Assembly: GCA_963971575.1 (NCBI GenBank) | Contig: OZ020611.1 | Span: 61,909,381 to 61,973,380, forward strand | Origin: Liopterus haemorrhoidalis | Lineage: Eukaryota; Arthropoda; Insecta; Coleoptera; Dytiscidae | Direction: 5' to 3' | Length of the DNA: 64,000 bases | In this document: positions 42,301 through 53,510 of the stretch, piece after piece | Numbering within the stretch: the first letter of the stretch is position 1 | How the letters are laid out: the number at the start of each line of letters is the position of its first letter | The notes under the pieces: generated by a model | The model's database searches: none | Seen by the model: only the letters and a program-made list of their open reading frames with translations | Told to the model about the DNA's origin: nothing | Program-made: the position numbers and the translations under genes

Positions 42301-45112
42301 GTAAAAAGGGGTGAATTGTGATTTCAAGGATTCCTTAAATCTCTTAGGGCCAATAAGATATTGACTTGCTTTTTGCTTACAAAGATTACTCATACAAATA
42401 CCCAAAAACATATTTCAGGATTTTGTCCTAATCAACCCCTAAAGGATGGATCTACAAGCGGGGTGAATTATACAACCCGTCGTATTCCCTGTGTTTATTG
42501 AGATATAAGGTTTCTTTTTGGCACATTGGCGTCTTTTTAAAATATATCGAAATGATTTTGACAACTTTTTTAAATTTAACCCCTGAAGGGTGAAAAGGGG
42601 TGAAATGTGATTTCAAGGATTGTTTATTATTTTTTAACACCAATAAGATATCGACTTGGTTTTTGCTTACAAAAACTACCCTTGAAAATTCAGAAAAAAC
42701 ATTTTTTTTATTTTGTCCTAATCAACCCCTTAAGGGGTGGATCTGCAATCGGGGTGAATTATACATCCCGTCGTATTCCCTGTGTTTATGGAGATATAAG
42801 GTTTCTTTTTGGCACATAGGCGTATTTTTAAAATGTCTCGAAATGGTTTTGACAATTTTTTTAAATTTAACCCCTAAAGGGTAAAAAGGGGTGAATTGTG
42901 ATTTCAAGGATTCCTTAAATCTCTTAGGGCCAATAAGATATTGACTTGCTTTTTGCTTACAAAGATTACTCATACAAATACCCAAAAACATATTTCAGGA
43001 TTTTGTCCTAATCAACCCCTAAAGGATGGATCTACAAGCGGGGTGAATTATACAACCCGTCGTATTCCCTGTGTTTATTGAGATATAAGGTTTCTTTTTG
43101 GCACATTGGCGTCTTTTTAAAATATATCGAAATGATTTTGACAACTTTTTTAAATTTAACCCCTGAAGGGTGAAAAGGGGTGAAATGTGATTTCAAGGAT
43201 TGTTTATTATTTTTTAACACCAATAAGATATCGACTTGGTTTTTGCTTACAAAAACTACCCTTGAAAATTCAGAAAAAACATTTTTTTTATTTTGTCCTA
43301 ATCAACCCCTTAAGGGGTGGATCTGCAATCGGGGTGAATTATACATCCCGTCGTATTCCCTGTGTTTATGGAGATATAAGGTTTCTTTTTGGCACATAGG
43401 CGTCTTTTTAAAATATATCGAAATGGTTTTGACAACTTTTTTAAATTTAACCTAGAAAGGGTGAAAAGGGGTGAAATGTGATTTCAAGGATTGTTTATTA
43501 TTTTTTAACACCAATAAGATATCGACTTGGTTTTTGCTTACAAAAACTACCCTTGAAAATTCCGAAAAAACATTTTTTTTATTTTGTCCTAATCAACCCC
43601 TTAAGGGGTGGATCTACAATCGGGGTGAATTATACATCCCGCCGTATTTCCTGTGTTCGTTTAGTTGCAACATTACTTTTTGGCACATAGGTACCTTTTT
43701 AAAATATCTCGAAATAGAATTTAACATTTTTTTAAAATACCCCCTAAAGGGTGAAAAGGGATGAATTATGATTTCAAGGATTCCTTAATATCTCTTAGGA
43801 CCAATAAGATATCGACTTGCTTTTTGCTTACGAAGATTACCCATACAAATACTGAAAAACTTATTTCAGGATTTGGTCCTAATCAACCCCTAAAGGGATG
43901 GATCTACAATCAAGGTGAATTATACATCCCGTCGTATTTCCTCTGTTCGTTTAGTCGCAACATTAATTTTTGGCACATAGATGTCTTTTAAAAATATCTC
44001 GAAATAGTATTGACAGTTTTTTTTTAAATTTCACCCCTAAAGGGTGAAAAGGGGTGAATTGTGATTTCAAGGATTCCTTAATATCTCTTAGGACCAATAA
44101 GATATCGACTTGCTTTTTGCTTACGAAGATTAGCCATATAAATACCGAAAAACTTATTTTAGGATTTTGTCCTAATCAACCCCTAAAGGGGTGAACCTAT
44201 AATCGGGGTGGATTATACATCCCGTTGTATTTCCTGTGTTCGTTTAGTTGCAACATTAATTTTTGGCACATAAGTGTCTTTTTAAAATATCTCGAAATGG
44301 TATTGACAGTTTTTTTAAATTTCACCCCTAAAGGGTGAAAAGGGGTGAATTGTGATTTCAAGGATTCATTAATATCTCTTACGACCAATAATCAACCTCT
44401 CCTAATCAACCCCTAAACGGTGGATCTACAATTGGGGTGAATTATACATCCCGTCGTATTCCCTGTGTTTGTTGAGTTATAAGGTTTCTTTTTGGCACAT
44501 AGGCGTATTTTTAAAATATCTCGAAATGGTTTTGACAATTTTTTTAAATTTAACCCCTAAAGGGTAAAAAGGGGTAAAATGTGATTTCAAGAATTGTTTA
44601 ACATTTTTTAGGACCAATAAGATATAGACTTGGTTTTTGCTTACAAAAACTACCCATGCAAATACCGAAAAACCAATTTTTGGATTTTGTCCTAATCAAC
44701 CCCTAAAGGGGTGAATCTACAATTGGGATGAATTATACATCCCGTCGTATTTCCTGTGTTCGTTTAGTTGCAACATTACTTTGGCACATAGGTGTTTGTT
44801 TTTTAATATCTCGAAATGATATTGACATTTTTTTTAAATTTGACCCCTTAAGGGTGAAAAGGGGTGGAATGTGATTTTAGTAATTCCTTAATACTTTAGG
44901 ACCCATATCGACTTGGTGTCTGCTTACAAAAATTATCCATACAAATGCCGAAAAACTTATTTCAGAATTTCGTCCTAATCAACCCTTAAAGGGGTGATTC
45001 TACAAACGGTGTAGATTATACATCGCTTCGTATTTCCTGTGTTTGTTGAATTATAACGTTTCTTTTTGGCACATAGGTGTCTTTTTAAAATTTCTCGAAA
45101 CGGTTTTAACAG
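39390..45112. repeat. tandem satellite, about 290-bp unit, about 20 copies
   Basis: The landmark TCCTAATCAACCCCTAAAGG recurs about every 289-293 bp, from 39592 to 44972, with two shortened units near 42135 and 44402. Each unit also has CACCCCTAAAGGGTGAAAAG followed by GGGTGA, and AATCGGGGTGAATTATACAT. Blocks of two units are near-identical (42240-42820 and 42820-43400), and 41163-42213 recurs around 43730-44480. Open frames in it are by-products of repeat conservation. Confidence 0.92.
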
Positions 45113-45350
45113 TTTATATATATATATTATTGAAAAACGATATTTTCTTTAATAATAATAACTATTAACAAAGTACACATACTTATATTCAATAAAAATA
45201 TAAATTTTTTCCAACTATTTATAAAACTTGGAATAATATTTTTAGTCTATTTTATTATTTTATTACTTGACGGTCGAAGCGCGGGGCCCTTACAGGCGCG
45301 GGGCCTGGGGCAGGTGCCCCACTTGCCCCCGCCTAGGGGCGGCCCTGAGG
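45113..45350. other. insertion or rearrangement in the Helitron tail
   Basis: The last satellite unit breaks at a short TA run and resumes at 45350 with AGGTTACCCATACACAAG, matching a later part of the unit. Just before lies GC-rich CCCCGCCTAGGGGCGGCCCTG-like text resembling a hAT terminus. No partner end is seen. Confidence 0.45.
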
Positions 45351-45528
45351 TTACCCATACACAAGTTTAAAAACAAACTGCGGATTTTATGCCAATGAGA
45401 CCATCAATATACCGTAGCGAAGCACGGGTTTTCAGCTAGTATACATATATATAGGGGGGACGCAGACAATATTTATGTTATTTTGGGGGGGCTCATGCCA
45501 GAAAAGGTTGAGAAACACTGGTATAGAG

Positions 45529-45830
45529 CAGGGATGTCGAACCTTTTTTATGTCGTGGGTCACATTCAGTATTTTCAGGACCATACTTCTTTTTGTAATT
45601 TCTATTTTTTACTGTATTAAGTGTTTGTTCAGGCTGATTTATATGTATTTATGTTGGCTGAAATACGCCTCTTGTGTAAGAAGCCTAAAGCAGCATAGCA
45701 GTAATGTTTTGGCTACGCTGGATAAGAAAAGTAAACATTATATATTCATTATTGGTGGGCCGAATATATGGACTGCAACATCTCAGGAAAGCCTATTCCC
45801 ACAGATAACTTTTCCCTGATGGGGCCACCT
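45529..45830 (+). mobile_element. hAT 5' end fragment
   Basis: CAGGGATGTCGAACCTTTTT and GTCGTGGGTCACATTCAG resemble a hAT terminus and its subterminal text. The other end is not identified. GGTGGGCCGAATATATGGAC at 45754 may be internal. Confidence 0.4.
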
Positions 45831-45907
45831 TGAAAACAACAAAGCAGTTCATACAGTTGGGGTCAACAATAGATGAGGAAAGGAGCACCAAGAAGAAAAT
45901 TTAATTC

Positions 45908-46345
45908 AGAATAAACACTGCTTGGCTGAAGTGGAGTTCCTTTTTAGACATGCTTTGCGACCAGAGAATGCAAGTAAATGTTAAAGATAATGTCTACAAA
46001 AGAAATGTCCGACCAGCTGTTCCTGCACGTAGCAAAGAAAATGCTCTGATGGTCTGGAAGCAAGACTAGACTAGATACAATCAGAAATAAGTTTAAAGTA
46101 GCTCCTATATCGGATAATTTCTGGTAACTCCGAGAAACGCGACTACGATGGTATGGTAGAGCGAAGGAGAAACAATCACATGACGAAAAAAGTTCTAGAC
46201 CTGGAGGAGGGTAAAAGAGGACGAGGACGACCACGAAAAATGGTAAAAGACCAAAAAGCCATCGATTTATCACCTAAAGGAACCCAAAATAGACGGACGT
46301 AACAGGTGAGAAATACAACTAAAAACGCTGACCTCAAATAAATAA
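45908..46345 (+). pseudogene. RTE-like LINE C-terminal remnant
   Basis: Across frames it reads RINTAWLKWSSFLDMLCDQR, VNVKDNVYKRNVRPAV, TIRNKFKVAPISDN, LRWYGRAKEKQSHDEK, VLDLEEGKRGRGRPRKMVKD and RRTXQVRNTTKNADLK. This is the characteristic order of the C-terminal region of insect RTE-type LINEs. Many frameshifts. It is a different lineage from the remnant at 35545-35955. Confidence 0.78.
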
Positions 46346-46905
46346 GGGACAAAAGCCAGGATTGATGATAATGGTGACGCATACAATTTAGTATGGCATA
46401 TTATCTTTCTTTCTCTTTTTTGTCAGCTTTAAATATCCAACATCTCATGTAAAAATTAAAAACCCACAAAATTTCTAATATGCCATTATTTTTTATTTTC
46501 AGTAGTTTGCGTGTTCTGTGCTAAATTCAGTAACTTGTCTGACAACAAAGAAGAAATAATTACAGTATTTTTCTAACCCTACAAAATTTATAATAAGCGA
46601 AATTTAAATAAATTCTTTAGTTTATAAATAGACATTAGTGCTACTAGAAAATTATATGAAATTTCAGACAAATTTTGGCTATGTATTATTTCCCAGAACA
46701 TATTTATTTAAAATGGAAATTCTAAAATACCAATAGTACTAGCAGATTTAACAAAAACCTTTTGATGTATATAAGAATAATATACAAGAATAAACAAAAG
46801 AAAAACTTTTACTAAGTGAAATATAATTCTTCTTTTTTCATTGGTCCGTCTAGTTTCTTTGGATGCTGTAATTTCGATGTGTACCAATTAATCGAAATCG
46901 ATTTT
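46346..46905. other. no gene recognised
   Basis: AT-rich spacer with no supportable structure. Confidence 0.5.
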
Positions 46906-47262
46906 ACATTAGTGTTGGGAACCTATACAGGTTTGTCAGGTATCCGGTTTCCGTTTTCGAATAAAACCGGGTTCGTAATTTTCGAAGAACTTAGTTCTGG
47001 TTACCTGATTTCGGATACCTGGTTTTGGATACCCGATTTAAGTTACCCGGCTTCATATTTCCGAATACTGTTTTTTCTTTGCGGATACCCAGTTCTGAAT
47101 ATTCGGTTTCAGATAGCTGGCTCGGGATAAACGGTTGGGAAATTCTAGTTCCTAATACCCGAATAACCAGTTGTGAATATCCGGTTCTAAGTTATTCAAA
47201 GCCGGGTAAACCCATAACCGATTATTTTTTGATTCCAATTCCAGCATTGTCGATTTCTGATG
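46906..47262. mobile_element. candidate hAT-like MITE built of GGATACCCGGTT words
   Basis: Roughly 20-bp degenerate words (GGTATCCGGTTTCC, GGATACCCGATT, AATACCCGAATAACC) recur on both strands. TCGATTTT and TCGATTTC lie at or near the two edges and could be an 8-bp TSD. The TIRs do not align cleanly, so the call is tentative. Confidence 0.35.
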
Positions 47263-47292
47263 CACTATAAAAATATTTGACATAACAAAATA

Positions 47293-47966
47293 CAAGGGTC
47301 ATCTCAAAAGTAAGTTACGCTATTTTTTAAAAAAATAAAAGTAATTTTTTTTTTTTAAAGTATATTTCGAAAAGTACATATTAAACTTATATTTTTACAT
47401 AATCGCCTTGTTTTCCGATACATTTTTGGTACCGTGGTAAAAGATTTTTCAATCCAGCGTCACACCAATCTGCCGCCATACTGGTTAGCCATCTTTCAAC
47501 TTCTTGTTTCAAATTATCCTCGTTTGTGTAGCGTCTTCCCCCAAGATGTTGCTTCAGCTGCGGAAACATCAGCTTCATCTGCGAGAAGTGGAGGGGCGCC
47601 CGCTTCGTTGTTCATCGTGTAATGTTCTTCTCCCTTCAATGAATGATTGGCGCCAACGAGAAACCATTGGCCTTGACATAACATCTTCACCATAAACACT
47701 ACACAACTCTCGATGAATTTCAGTAGCATTTTTATTTTTTGCTGTCAAAAAACGAATAATACCATGAACTTCGCAATTGGAGGTAGGAGCAAGTGGAGTC
47801 TCCATAGTGGCTGGAGCCTGACTGCCGGATCGAGCGATGCACGCGCATATAAATTTTACAGTGCTGCCACTATACCCAAACGCAAATTCTCTGAGATTAC
47901 CAGACTTTTCCGCCAACTACACGGATTAAAAAAAAATAGTGTAATTTACTTTTGAGACGACCCTCG
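47293..47966 (-). mobile_element. internally deleted mariner-like element, 674 bp, both ends
   Basis: The left end CAAGGGTCATCTCAAAAGTA and the inverted right end CGAGGGTCGTCTCAAAAGTA are each next to TA (47291-47292, 47967-47968). Confidence 0.88.
47396..47880 (-). pseudogene. mariner-like transposase, N-terminus joined to C-terminus by deletion
   Basis: The N-terminal part reads SNCEVHGIIRFLTAKNKNAT, CSVYGEDVMSRPMVSRWRQS and EGRRTLHDEQRSGRPSTSRR (helix-turn-helix). It jumps to MKLMFPQLKQHLGGRRYTNE, QEVERWLTSMAADWCDAGLK and RYQKCIGKQGDYVKI, stopping near 47396. The catalytic core is missing. A separate lineage from the other mariners in the window. Confidence 0.83.
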
Positions 47967-47969
47967 TAG

Positions 47970-48128
47970 AGGAGAACAACTGTAGTGCAGTTGGTTAATA
48001 TGTGGCTAGCTGTGCAAACGGTACTACGTTTAACTCCCAGCGCCTGTAATTATTATTTAAATAGTTTTCCCGTTGTTCACCCTCGAAAGAGGGGTATCCA
48101 GGTATTTGCCCGCGAAATTTTTTCCAAA
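47970..48128 (+). mobile_element. tRNA-derived SINE-like sequence
   Basis: An A-box-like TAGTGCAGTTGGTTAATATG and a B-box-like GTTTAACTCCCA are about 30 bp apart, followed by a body with TATTTGCCCGCGAAA. The Harbinger-like element at 48132 lies at its 3' side and may interrupt it. No TSD identified. Confidence 0.5.
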
Positions 48129-48384
48129 TAAAGGATTCCACACACCAAAGCGGCCGCGGTGGCGGCCGCGGTGGCGATAATGCAGCGGCCTAACGCAACC
48201 TATACAATACAATGAGACCACGCACATACAAGCGTTCCGCTATCTGAGAACGACGCCGTATGCAGCGTTCAGTCTAGCGATCACCAAACACTGGCGGCCG
48301 AACTCGACAAGTTGCGTTAGGCCGCGCGATATTCATTGTTTATATACCACAGAGTGAATATATTTAAGAAAATTTGTCGAAAAT

Positions 48385-48523
48385 AGATAATTTAACAGAA
48401 AAAATCATAGATCAGTAAAGGATCATTTAATTTTGTATGACTTAGCACATCCTGATTACAAGAATATTAGGAAAACAAATAAAGTGTGGGACGAAATAGG
48501 AAAAGTTTTGGAAATTGATAGTA
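48385..48523 (+). pseudogene. MADF-domain protein remnant (accessory gene of a PIF/Harbinger-like element)
   Basis: With one or two frameshifts it reads a short start region, then LYDLAHPDYKNIRKTNKVWD and EIGKVLEIDSK. The LYD...HPDYKN.R....W.EI spacing is that of a MADF (Myb/SANT-like) DNA-binding domain. The nested TA-TSD element begins at 48524 and cuts it. The transposase gene itself is absent. Confidence 0.7.
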
Positions 48524-48930
48524 AAGTCTGTTCCAAACGATTAGGCGGAACTAGATTTTGCAATCTAGTTACTTTCATCGTTTAAATAATGCTTTTCAGC
48601 CGTTTTGTTTAAGCTTTGTAAATCATACTTGCAACAAACATTTTTTGGTTAAGGTTAATATCATTTTAAAATGTCATTTTCTTTATATTTTGATTTTTTG
48701 TGTCATTCTTAATACAAATATCCCATTTATTTATTTTTTGTCATTAAAATATGTAAGAAAATTAATTTAAGTTTGACATATGTCATTCGTTTCCATGGTT
48801 TCATTGTTGGAATTTTAAATTTTGACATTCCAACGTGAAAAATGAAATAACCCAAGCAAGGTCCCTTTTCGTGACAACCTAAAAGAACGAAATTCTCATT
48901 TAGTTCCGCCTAACCGTTTGAAACAGACTG
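48524..48930. mobile_element. TA-TSD MITE, 407 bp, with AAGTCTGTTCC ends
   Basis: The left end AAGTCTGTTCCAAACGATTA and the inverted right end CAGTCTGTTTCAAACGGTTA both run into GGCGGAACTA. TA flanks both sides (48522-48523, 48931-48932); GTAA is shared on both flanks. Same family as 31158-32790. A 70-codon frame inside (48558-48770) is hydrophobic and probably not a gene. Confidence 0.82.
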
Positions 48931-49479
48931 TAAGTAGATTATTATTTTTCCTCTACATACAATTAATTATTCTATTGTGTTCTCGCAATCAATATTATCA
49001 TACAACTATATACCGTGATTCACTAACTGATCGCTACCGCTACCGCCACTCCCACCGCGTTAGTGTGAGGAGACCTGATCGCTAGTCGTATCGCTAACGT
49101 GGCCGCTACCGTGGCCGCCACCGCGGCCGCTTTGGTGTGTGGAATCCTTAAGAAAGGTTCGGAACCCACGTTAAAGTGTAGGTCCAATCTATGTGATACA
49201 CGCAACAAGAACGACACAGGTATATACAGGGAAATCTCCACGCTCAGTACTGCATACTGAATATATATGATGGAACAAGATAGAGGGAATTAGATTTTCT
49301 GATGTGGTCGGAGATACAAAAAAAAATAGATGAATGATTAATGAATATTTAATTAAGTGTTTTAACTAGAGTTATGCACAACTCGAGTCAACGTACAAAA
49401 ACATATCATTATAACTTGAATTAGGGATAACTCTAATTTGGTACGATAGTAGATCAAAATAAGTATTCGAACATAGGCT

Positions 49480-50100
49480 ATATGGCATCTGAATTTTTTT
49501 CTTTCTAAGGAGGCGTTTTGGATTTAAAATTGTTTACTAAAAACTTAAAATATCTCCATTATTCTCGACAACAGAAAAATATAACGAATATTGTTTATAT
49601 TAAGAAAATCATGCATTATCAATGCATTTTTTCATTTAGATGCATATTTGGGGACTTACGGAAAGACATCTTACAATTTAACTTTTGAAATATCTCCCAT
49701 ATTACTTTTTAATAGCAAAAACGTATATAACAAAAATATAATTTAAAAAACGAGTATTTTTGCTCTACGCAATTTTTTGATTGGATTACTATTTAGGGAG
49801 TTACGACGGGACACTCTAAAACTAAAATCTTGAAATGTATGTGAGTATGTGTATTAGAATGAATTATTTTTTAGTATAATTTAGTAAGAAGATTATTTAG
49901 GGACTACTAAGTGTTAACAATAAAGTTGAAATATCTCATTTACCATATATGTACTTAACAACTAAAATATATATAAGAAAATTTGTTTAAAATGGAGAAA
50001 CGAGTCTTTTCTGTTGAAGACTGTTATTGGCCAGATGAATATTGGGAGGGGGGGGAACCATAAGGAATGTTCCCTATAAACGAAGTGTCTCACTTATTAT
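49480..50100. repeat. degenerate tandem repeat of Helitron type (TTGAAATATCTC units)
   Basis: Units of roughly 110-130 bp carry TGAAATATCTC, ATTACT..., and AAAACGAGT words. They are the reverse complement of the GAGATATTTCAA units at 57041-57800 and 9490-9730. No Helitron ends are visible here. Confidence 0.55.
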
Positions 50101-52060
50101 TTACTTATTTACAAGAAAAGAGAGATACCGAAAGAGAACGATTTATTTCCAGTGTGTCCAAATTAACCGAAATCCACTGTACAAAGTCTGCCTCTAATTG
50201 CAGTGATTCTGTTGCAACATATTAATAATTGCATATTCCATACAAAACAAAAAGATGAACGATTTAATCTGTTTTAATATAGCACTTAATTAAATGAATT
50301 TGATATTCAACATTAGACAAACAACACTTAATAGTGTATGCATTCAATTGCGAGCAACTTGCAACTTGCATCAATTGAACGTCCTTCGAATCAATTGATT
50401 TCGAATTAGCTTATATAAAAGCAGAAAAATAAGAAGAATTAATAAATTTGTCTGTCAATGGTGGAAAGTGATGTGATTGCTAAATGAATTAAACAACAAA
50501 GCGCAGTCTTAATTGAATCAGAATCTACTTGTGCAGCTCGCTCGTACATTAACAGGACAAGATAAACTTGAGTAGCAAAAACCTTTTAATTGACTGCATA
50601 TGTTTGGCCTATATTATTTTTTTATTAACAGTTTCCCAACAATGATAAATGACACTTTTAATGACGTGTGAATACATCAAAATGGCACTTTACTGACAAA
50701 TGGATCCAAAAGTTTTAGTGGAAAGAACTTTGTAAAATAATAACCGGACTTTTGATGAAAAATTATTCTAAATTTATGTGACCTTCTACTTTTTCTTAAT
50801 CTTTTGTATTAGTCTTTCTGCCTGTTTTACTTCACTCGTCGCTTTTTGGGATTTCCACAGCTGAGAATTGCCAGTTACCATCTTTTCGGGGACCTCCCTG
50901 CTGATTCTCTTCCTATTGGCTTAAGATTTTACGAACTTACTGTTATTTTTCTTCTGAAAACGACTTCTGAAACAACGATTTTAAGTCTTTATGGAACAGA
51001 GGGACGCGGATTCAAATTCCAAACACATAGAGTCAGGTTTACTCATAGGTTTGAAAAGTTTCAGCTTAGGGTCTCACGTTTCAAAAGGCCTCACATATTT
51101 GTTATGAAGCCCCTTGAAATTTAAGTGTCCACAGATGGGATGCAAGACAGGTAATTCTGGATTATTTCACAAATAAAATTGCAAAATTAAATTTAACATA
51201 TTTATTTAATTATAAAAAGAATTAAAAAATATTAAATGATAAAAGACGATGTATTTCTTAGAAAGGGGCACTGGATATTAGTAAAACTTGAAACCCTATT
51301 ATCATGAACAAAAAAAGTCGTAAATTCTATATTAGTTAATAAAAGTGTCAAATAATTATTGGACGTATCCGAAACATGTGTGGAATTAATCTTAGTCTTG
51401 AAAATACATTAATTTTGGTTATTTTTCTGTTGAGAATATCTAAATTATTATCAATAAATAATCATAAAGTGTTGAGAAAAATCATATGACCAAGGGTGTT
51501 ATTATATTCCGGGGACCGAAAAGAAATCCATTATTTTGTAGTACATACAAAAATTTTTATTCCAAAAATTTTTATTACGTATTATTATAAAATAATCATT
51601 ATTTATTACGGATTCCCAACATTGTACTAATTTTTCGATACTCTATAGAAGTGTTCTAGTTTTGTGCCGGTCATGTACTTATTTATTTTATTAATTTTAT
51701 TTTAAAATTCCATTGAACCCGAACCTCAACCTAAATAAATTCAGCTTCAGGGTCTTGTTCATACCCTAGGCTGAAGTGTAAATATCTCGGTAGACCACTC
51801 TCTATAGTGAAGAAAAAATAAGTCTTCTTCTTTCTTTAATAAATCTAAATATGTCGCCTACTGCACTACTATTAATTCAGAATTTAAAATCGAAAGCAAA
51901 ATTTCTAATAAAATAAAATATTATTGAAAATGTAAAATAGGTACAACAAATATATTATAAAGAATCTCACAGTTACATTGAAAATTTGCAGTTTTTACAA
52001 TAAAAAAAATAAAAACTATATTAAAAATATTATTTTTACTGGTCCGCGTAGACATGAATT
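50101..52060. other. about 2 kb without recognisable features
   Basis: AT-rich. The 92-codon frame at 50846-51124 has no motif I recognise and no supporting context. No TIRs, tandem repeats or RT/transposase motifs seen. Confidence 0.5.
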
Positions 52061-52065
52061 AGGGT

Positions 52066-52200
52066 GGCCGACCACTTGACAGTTGGTATGATGATATAAG
52101 AGAAGTAGACGGAAAACACTGGTTGAGATTGGCAAAATATCGGCAATTTAGAAACAGAAAGAGAAGAACTGTCCAATATTGGATAAGAATAAAAGTTTAA
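52066..52200 (+). pseudogene. RTE-like LINE, C-terminal 44 codons
   Basis: An uninterrupted stretch reads GRPLDSWYDDIREVDGKHWL, RLAKYRQFRNRKRRTV and ends QYWIRIKV-stop. It matches the GRP..RW.DDI....G..W...A.DR..W pattern at the C-terminus of insect RTE-type LINEs. A stop lies just upstream, so only this tail remains. Confidence 0.65.
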
Positions 52201-53094
52201 AAAAGATTTTTTCAGACTACTTCTCAATAATACAAAGAAAAAGAGAAAAGGTCAAAATAAATGTGTATTATCTATAATTATCATTACTACTTCTTCTGTT
52301 CTTGTTCATATTGTCTTTGCAATATAGTTGTGAAGAATGATATTTTTTAGATTTTATTGTAATAGTAGTAATTCTTTATTCATGCCTTTGGGCTTTGAAA
52401 TTTGTTTTATGTATTTAAACTGTAATTGCATAGTGTTTCAACCGAGTATCTTAGTCTTCTTTCAAGATTCTTCTTTATCCTCTTTTGGATATAATCGTTT
52501 GCTCTCGGATATTTTCGTTTTCTATCAGGTGTCTTCACTATCTGTCGGATATCTCCAACTTCATTTCGATTAACTTCCGCCTCGCGGTTTTCTTTGTTTA
52601 TTTTTAGCTATATTCGCGATTCTTCGATTATTTCGTCTCGGTGATGATTACCTTTGTCTTGTTTCCGTTACCTTCTCCTTCTTTCGGTTATCCTCGACTT
52701 CTTTTGAATATCTTGATATGACTTCTGTTTTCGCCTTTTACATTCGGATATCTTTAATTTTTTCAGGTATATTGGTCTTATTTTAGTTATTTTTGTCTTC
52801 ATTCTGTTTTCTTCGTCCGCTTCTTAGATTTTATGTACATTCATAATCACTTGATGTAGGATGTAGGAGACCACCAAGAACTTTTCTTAGTTCCACTAAG
52901 ATTAAAAACCACTATTTTATGAAATCGGATTAGTTCTATTTTAATTAAACTATTTTGTTGGATAAATTACGCAAATAAACAACATTCCCTTTTATATCTT
53001 ATATTTTACATTCATTGTTCCTTATTAATAGATTGCATCTTAAGTTGTTTATAATGACACAAAAACCTTATTGTTTTGTTATCGTCTGGCGAGT
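52201..53094. other. no gene recognised
   Basis: T-rich on the plus strand, with recurrent TCTTC/TTCGGATAT words at 52440-52810 suggestive of a very degenerate low-complexity repeat. No coding evidence. Confidence 0.45.
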
Positions 53095-53270
53095 CCATTA
53101 TGAATGCATGTTCTCTTCATCTGTCGTGCTCTCACTCCGCACTGCATACTGCCGACTAAATTCACTTTTCATTACTGAACATCTCCATTTCCCGACCCAG
53201 ACAAAAACTAGTTTGTTGATGTTTATTATTATGACACTGCTAACACATTCTTTGAATTGGCTTAATAAAT
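53095..53270. repeat. dispersed repeat, copy 1 (TTTCCCGACCCAGACAAAA)
   Basis: TTTCCCGACCCAGACAAAA, GTTTGTTGATGTTTATTATT and a CTGCTAACACATT-like segment recur, diverged, at about 60375-60485. No classification. Confidence 0.5.
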
Positions 53271-53510
53271 AGTTCAGAATCTTATCATTAATCGATTTTC
53301 TTTGGAATAGAATTTTATTGCTTCGGAGAATATTTTTCAATCAAATAATTATTATATATAGGGTATGTAATGTCTGATGAATATACGATGATTAATCTCG
53401 TACGGTTTTTTTGGTCAATGTATTTATTATAGGAACATAACGTTTCTTTTAAAAATATTTAGTTTCATCAGGTGCTGAAATAATATTATAATAGAAGATG
53501 TAGAGATATA

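Larger units (their letters stand above)
39308..45439 (+). mobile_element. Helitron, 6.1 kb, filled with a 290-bp satellite
   Basis: It starts A|TCTATATATATAAAAGGCAG and ends with the hairpin CCGTAGCGAAGCACGG followed by GTTTTCAGCTAG|T. A 5' TC, a 3' CTAG, a stem-loop just upstream of the end and an A/T target are the Helitron hallmarks. No Rep/helicase gene is present, so it is nonautonomous. The interior is the tandem array at 39390-45112. A GC-rich fragment near 45280-45350 interrupts the tail. Confidence 0.85.
36011..45520. mobile_element. hAT element (hAT-4) spread over 9.5 kb by nested insertions
   Basis: The left end CAGCATTTCTCAACCGGGGG and the inverted right end CAGTGTTTCTCAACC are typical hAT termini and both pass into GGGGGG-rich text. 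The 8-bp TSDs GTATAAAG (36003-36010) and GTATAGAG (45521-45528) differ at one base. It contains the LTR mini-element, a foldback MITE and the satellite-bearing Helitron. No hAT transposase is readable. Confidence 0.78.
48132..49148. mobile_element. PIF/Harbinger-like element, 1017 bp, GC-rich ends
   Basis: The left end AGGATTCCACACACCAAAGC and the inverted right end are identical for at least 40 bp and continue with GGCCGCGGTGGCGG repeats. TAA flanks both sides (48129-48131, 49149-49151). A second inverted pair GCGGCCTAACGCAAC / GTTGCGTTAGGCCGC lies at 48184-48330. It contains a MADF-like coding remnant, the accessory DNA-binding gene expected of this superfamily. Confidence 0.82.

Noticed and set aside
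40057..44388. Many similar 60-97-residue frames repeated in register
   Set aside because: They are by-products of a 290-bp tandem satellite; frames occur on both strands and the unit has no start context or codon bias.
39390..45112. CRISPR array
   Set aside because: Repeats are about 290 bp, directly adjoining and diverged, with no short repeat/unique spacer pattern, and the setting is eukaryotic.
47575..47916. Intact small helix-turn-helix gene
   Set aside because: It is the N-terminus of a mariner-like transposase whose catalytic core is deleted, bounded by that element's TIRs.
50846..51124. 92-codon frame as a host gene
   Set aside because: No domain, no splice or promoter context, and length within chance expectation for this window.
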